Made by a program: the position numbers and the translations under genes | Shown: one piece after another, positions 5,901 to 8,249 of the stretch | How the letters are laid out: every line of letters starts with the position of its first letter | Numbering within the stretch: the stretch's first letter is position 1 | Notes under the pieces: generated by a model | The model's input: the letters and a program-made list of their open reading frames with translations, nothing else | Told to the model about the DNA's origin: nothing | Database searches by the model: none | Assembly: GCA_018335615.1 (NCBI GenBank) | Contig: JAGXRS010000368.1 | Span: 1 to 8,249 of the forward strand | DNA length: 8,249 nt | Direction: 5' to 3' | From: Hydrogenophaga sp. | GTDB taxonomy: Bacteria; Pseudomonadota; Gammaproteobacteria; Burkholderiales; Burkholderiaceae_C

Positions 5901-5935
5901 GCAGTCCCTCGACAGGCTCACGCAGGACGGACTGC
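5901..5935. repeat. REP-like stem in the pilU/dehydrogenase gap
   Basis: GCAGTCC (5901-5907) and GGACTGC (5929-5935) form a perfect 7-bp stem around a 21-base loop containing TCGACAGGCTCA. That core resembles the widespread REP family whose consensus I recall as TTCGACAGGCTCAGGACGAAC, here in a degenerate form. It lies in the 178-bp region between the pilU stop and the dehydrogenase start, which otherwise shows no gene and no convincing promoter. Confidence 0.45.
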
Positions 5936-5983
5936 ACCGCCCGGCTCCTGGCCCACGGCGCGCGCGGCCCGGCCGGGAGTGCG

Positions 5984-7120
5984 TCACATGATCGTGAAGT
6001 GCTCGGTGCCAGCGGCCAGGTCCTGGGTCTTCGCACGCTGGCTGTTGAGCTTGATCTGCAGGCGCAGGTCGTTGAGCGAATCGGCGTTGCGCAGCGCGTC
6101 CTCGAAGCTGATGAGGTTGGCCTCGTAGGCGTTGAACAGGGCCTGGTCGAAGGTCTGCATGCCCATGTTGCCGCTCTTCTTCATGATCTCCTTGATCTCG
6201 CTCACCTCGCCCTTGAAGATCAGGTCGGAGACCAGAGGGGAGTTCAGCATGATCTCCACCGCCGCATGCCGGCCCTTGTTGTCCTGCCGCGGCACCAGAC
6301 GCTGCGAGATCAGCGCACGCAGGTTCAGCGACAGGTCCATGAGCAATTGCGGCCGGCGGTCTTCCGGGAAGAAATTGATGACGCGGTCCAGTGCCTGGTT
6401 GGCGCTGTTGGCGTGCAGCGTGGCCAGGCAGAGGTGGCCGGTTTCCGAGAACTGGATCGCATGCTCCATGGTCTCGCGGTCGCGGATCTCGCCCATCAGG
6501 ATCACGTCGGGCGCCTGGCGCAGCGTGTTCTTCAGGGCGGCATCCCAGCTGTCGGTGTCCAGGCCCACTTCGCGCTGCGTGATCACGCAGTTCTTGTGCG
6601 GGTGCACGAACTCCACCGGGTCTTCGATGGTGATGATGTGGCCGTAGGTGTTCTCGTTGCGCCAGTCCACCATGGCCGCCAGCGTGGTCGACTTGCCCGA
6701 TCCGGTGGCGCCCACCACGATGCAGAGTCCGCGCTTGGACAGCACCACGTCCTTGAGCACGGGCGGCAGGCCGAGTTTGTCCAGGCTGGGCAGCACGGCG
6801 GGAATGGTCCGCAGCACCATGCCGACCTTGCCCTGCTGGATGAAGGCGCTGACGCGGAAGCGCCCGATGGCGGGCGGCGAAATCGCGAAGTTGCACTCCT
6901 TGGTGCGCTCGAACTCGGCCGCCTGCTTGTCGCTCATGATCGCCCGTGCCAGCGCCAGCGTGTGCGTGGCGTTCAGCGGCTGGGGCGACACCTTCATCAC
7001 CCGCCCGTCCACCTTGATGGCGGGCGGAAAGTCGGCCGTGACGAACAGGTCGCTGCCGGAGCGGCTGAGCATCAGGCGCAGCAGGTCGTTGATGAATTTC
7101 GAAGCCTGATCGCGTTCCAT
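5984..7120 (-). CDS. pilU: PilU, type IV pilus twitching motility / retraction ATPase
   Basis: A 378-residue cytoplasmic hexameric ATPase of the GspE/PilT secretion superfamily that assists PilT in depolymerising type IV pili. Seen: Walker A GATGSGKST at 137-145, Asp box IITIEDPVEFVH at 162-173 (Glu166), Walker B DVILMGEIRD at 205-214 with catalytic Glu211, and His box TGHLCLATLHANSA at 227-240. PilU rather than PilT is indicated by SETGHLCLATLHANSANQAL, the NFFPEDRRPQLLMDLSLNLR segment (249-268) and the long C-terminal tail (about 350-378), plus pilT directly upstream. Length matches PilU. ATG at 7120 is chosen because AAAGG lies seven bases upstream and MERDQASKFINDLLRLM is the normal N-terminus; the frame extends 41 residues upstream into the repeat, which is not coding. 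All ATPase motifs are intact. Confidence 0.97.
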   Translation of the reverse strand: MERDQASKFINDLLRLMLSRSGSDLFVTADFPPAIKVDGRVMKVSPQPLNATHTLALARAIMSDKQAAEFERTKECNFAISPPAIGRFRVSAFIQQGKVGMVLRTIPAVLPSLDKLGLPPVLKDVVLSKRGLCIVVGATGSGKSTTLAAMVDWRNENTYGHIITIEDPVEFVHPHKNCVITQREVGLDTDSWDAALKNTLRQAPDVILMGEIRDRETMEHAIQFSETGHLCLATLHANSANQALDRVINFFPEDRRPQLLMDLSLNLRALISQRLVPRQDNKGRHAAVEIMLNSPLVSDLIFKGEVSEIKEIMKKSGNMGMQTFDQALFNAYEANLISFEDALRNADSLNDLRLQIKLNSQRAKTQDLAAGTEHFTIM

Positions 7121-7127
7121 TAGAGGA

Positions 7128-7132
7128 CCTTT
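7128..7132 (-). promoter_or_regulatory. Ribosome binding site of pilU
   Basis: AAAGG on the minus strand, seven bases before the ATG at 7120. It favours this start over the longer open frame reaching 7243. Confidence 0.55.
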
Positions 7133-7180
7133 GCGCGGACTGAAGTGAAACGGTGGAGGGAGGGGGCTTGAACCGCGGAA

Positions 7181-7230
7181 TGCCGAGGAACCGGCTTTGC
7201 CGGACCGCAGGCATGGCCCCCTTGAGGGGG
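7181..7230 (+). repeat. Intergenic GC-rich repeat, copy B, between pilT and pilU
   Basis: Second copy of the element at 4741-4790, in the same orientation on the plus strand. It keeps both inverted repeats: CCGGC-TTT-GCCGG at 7191-7203 and CCCCC-TTGA-GGGGG at 7217-7230. The second is more perfect here than in copy A. It occupies the centre of the 154-bp pilT-pilU gap. It could fold in the pilT-pilU transcript and attenuate or stabilise part of it. The strong hairpin that follows copy A is missing here. Confidence 0.75.
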
Positions 7231-7274
7231 GATGCGGCCACACACAGTGGGCCAGTGACGGGGGCAGGGCATGG

Positions 7275-8249
7275 TCACCCGGGGAAATTCTCCGGCATCT
7301 TGGCCTTGCTGCGTGCCTCGGCGGCGCTGATGACGTTGCGCCGCACCAGATCCGCCAGGTTCTGGTCCAGCGTCTGCATGCCCAGGCTGTTGCCGGTCTG
7401 GATGGCCGAGTACATCTGCGCCACCTTGGCCTCGCGGATCAGGTTGCGGATGGCGCTGGTGCCCAGCATGATCTCGTGCGCCGCGACGCGGCCGGTGCCG
7501 TCCTTGGTCTTGCACAGGGTCTGCGAGATCACCGCCACCAGCGACTCGGACAGCATGGCGCGCACCATGTCTTTCTCTTCGGCCGGGAACACGTCGATGA
7601 TGCGGTCGATGGTCTTGGCCGCGCTGCTGGTGTGCAGCGTGCCGAACACCAGGTGGCCGGTTTCGGCCGCGGTCATGGCCAGTCGGATGGTCTCCAGGTC
7701 GCGCATCTCGCCCACCAGAATGGCGTCGGGGTCTTCGCGCAGCGCCGAGCGCAAGGCGTTGGAAAAGCTCAGCGTGTGCGGGCCGACCTCGCGCTGGTTC
7801 ACCAGGCACTTCTTCGATTCGTGTACGAATTCCACCGGGTCTTCCACCGTGAGGATGTGGCCGTACTCGGTTTCATTCAGGTGGTTCACCATGCCCGCCA
7901 GCGTGGTCGACTTGCCCGAACCCGTGGGCCCCGTGACCAGCACCATGCCCCGCGGGCGCAGCGCCAGATCGGCAAAGATCTTGGGCGCGTTGAGCTGTTC
8001 CAGCGTGAGGATCTTGCTCGGGATGGTCCGGAACACCGCGCCCGCACCCCGGTTGTGGTTGAAGGCGTTGACGCGGAATCGGGCCAGCCCTTCGATCTCG
8101 AACGAGAAGTCGCACTCCAGGAACTCTTCGTAGTGCTTGCGCTGGTTGTCGTTCATGATGTCGTACACCATGCTGTGCACCATCTTGTGGTCCAGCGGCT
8201 CGACGTTGATCCGCCGCACGTCACCATGCACCCGTATCATGGGTGGCAG
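7275..8249 (-). CDS. pilT: PilT, type IV pilus retraction ATPase; N-terminus outside window
   Basis: The main type IV pilus retraction motor, a cytoplasmic hexameric ATPase at the pilus base. 324 residues are visible; the frame runs off the right edge (LPPMIRVHGDVRRINV), so roughly the first 20 residues are missing compared with typical PilT of about 345. The Met at 8240 is internal, not the start. Numbered from it: Walker A GPTGSGKST at 104-112, Asp box ILTVEDPVEFVH at 129-140, Walker B DAILVGEMRD at 172-181, His box TGHLVFGTLHTSSA at 194-207, and the PilT-specific AIRNLIRE at 263-270 followed by KVAQMYSAIQTGNSLGMQTL (272-291). AIRNLIRE is required for retraction in studied PilT proteins and is complete. 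pilU follows after 154 bp containing repeat copy B, so the two may share a transcript. Confidence 0.97.
   Translation of the reverse strand: MPPMIRVHGDVRRINVEPLDHKMVHSMVYDIMNDNQRKHYEEFLECDFSFEIEGLARFRVNAFNHNRGAGAVFRTIPSKILTLEQLNAPKIFADLALRPRGMVLVTGPTGSGKSTTLAGMVNHLNETEYGHILTVEDPVEFVHESKKCLVNQREVGPHTLSFSNALRSALREDPDAILVGEMRDLETIRLAMTAAETGHLVFGTLHTSSAAKTIDRIIDVFPAEEKDMVRAMLSESLVAVISQTLCKTKDGTGRVAAHEIMLGTSAIRNLIREAKVAQMYSAIQTGNSLGMQTLDQNLADLVRRNVISAAEARSKAKMPENFPG

Noticed and set aside
5861..7123. 420-residue open frame antisense to pilU, and a 479-residue minus-strand frame at 5802-7241
   Set aside because: Both overlap pilU, whose motifs are complete. Their products are rich in Arg/His/Gly/Ala with no recognisable domain, which is typical of out-of-phase frames in GC-rich DNA.
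7121..7243. 41-residue N-terminal extension of PilU
   Set aside because: It would translate the repeat and add Pro/Arg-rich residues not found in PilU; the ATG at 7120 has a ribosome binding site and the normal N-terminus.
1..8249. Defence island, prophage, toxin-antitoxin or other novel gene system
   Set aside because: Nearly every gene is assigned to a known housekeeping or pilus family, composition is even, and no integrase, transposase, reverse transcriptase or CRISPR-like repeats are visible.

Overview
The window reads as ordinary chromosomal DNA from a GC-rich betaproteobacterium, most likely Burkholderiales and probably the Comamonadaceae (Hydrogenophaga/Acidovorax-like). The basis is the strong G/C third-position bias, the type IV pilus retraction pair PilT/PilU, a DUF502 membrane protein, and the rsmI / yraN / diaA / dolP neighbourhood. 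No phage, transposase, CRISPR, rRNA or tRNA signal was seen, and I do not see an undescribed multi-gene system.

Layout. (1) 1-1332, minus strand: a DUF502 membrane protein whose stop overlaps, in an ATGA junction, the start of a CoA-binding acyl-CoA synthetase that runs off the left edge. (2) 1333-1577: a divergent intergenic region with a perfect 16-bp palindrome and a candidate extended -10. (3) 1578-1943, plus strand: a small, unrecognised membrane protein. (4) 1994-4677: rsmI (minus) diverges from a tight plus-strand run yraN-diaA-dolP. This matches the E. coli yraL / yraN-yraO-yraP order except that lpoA (yraM), which in E. coli lies between yraL and yraN, is absent. The rsmI and yraN start codons share one base. 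(5) 4678-4902: a convergent intergenic region with a GC-rich repeat and a strong hairpin. (6) 4903-5805, minus: a beta-hydroxyacid dehydrogenase. (7) 5806-5983: a gap with a small REP-like stem. (8) 5984-8249, minus: pilT (5' end outside the window) then pilU, separated by 154 bp that carry a second copy of the repeat from region 5.

How the genes work together. PilT and PilU are paired ATPases that retract type IV pili. The yraN-diaA-dolP run holds a nuclease-fold protein of unclear role, a SIS-domain protein resembling the DnaA-binding initiation factor DiaA, and an outer-membrane lipoprotein of the DolP type. RsmI methylates 16S rRNA. The remaining genes (dehydrogenase, acyl-CoA synthetase, DUF502) look like metabolic or housekeeping neighbours with no visible functional link. 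The most useful points for follow-up are the two related intergenic repeats, the overlapping divergent starts of rsmI/yraN, the loss of the GmhA catalytic glutamate in the SIS protein, and the palindrome between the two membrane-protein genes.
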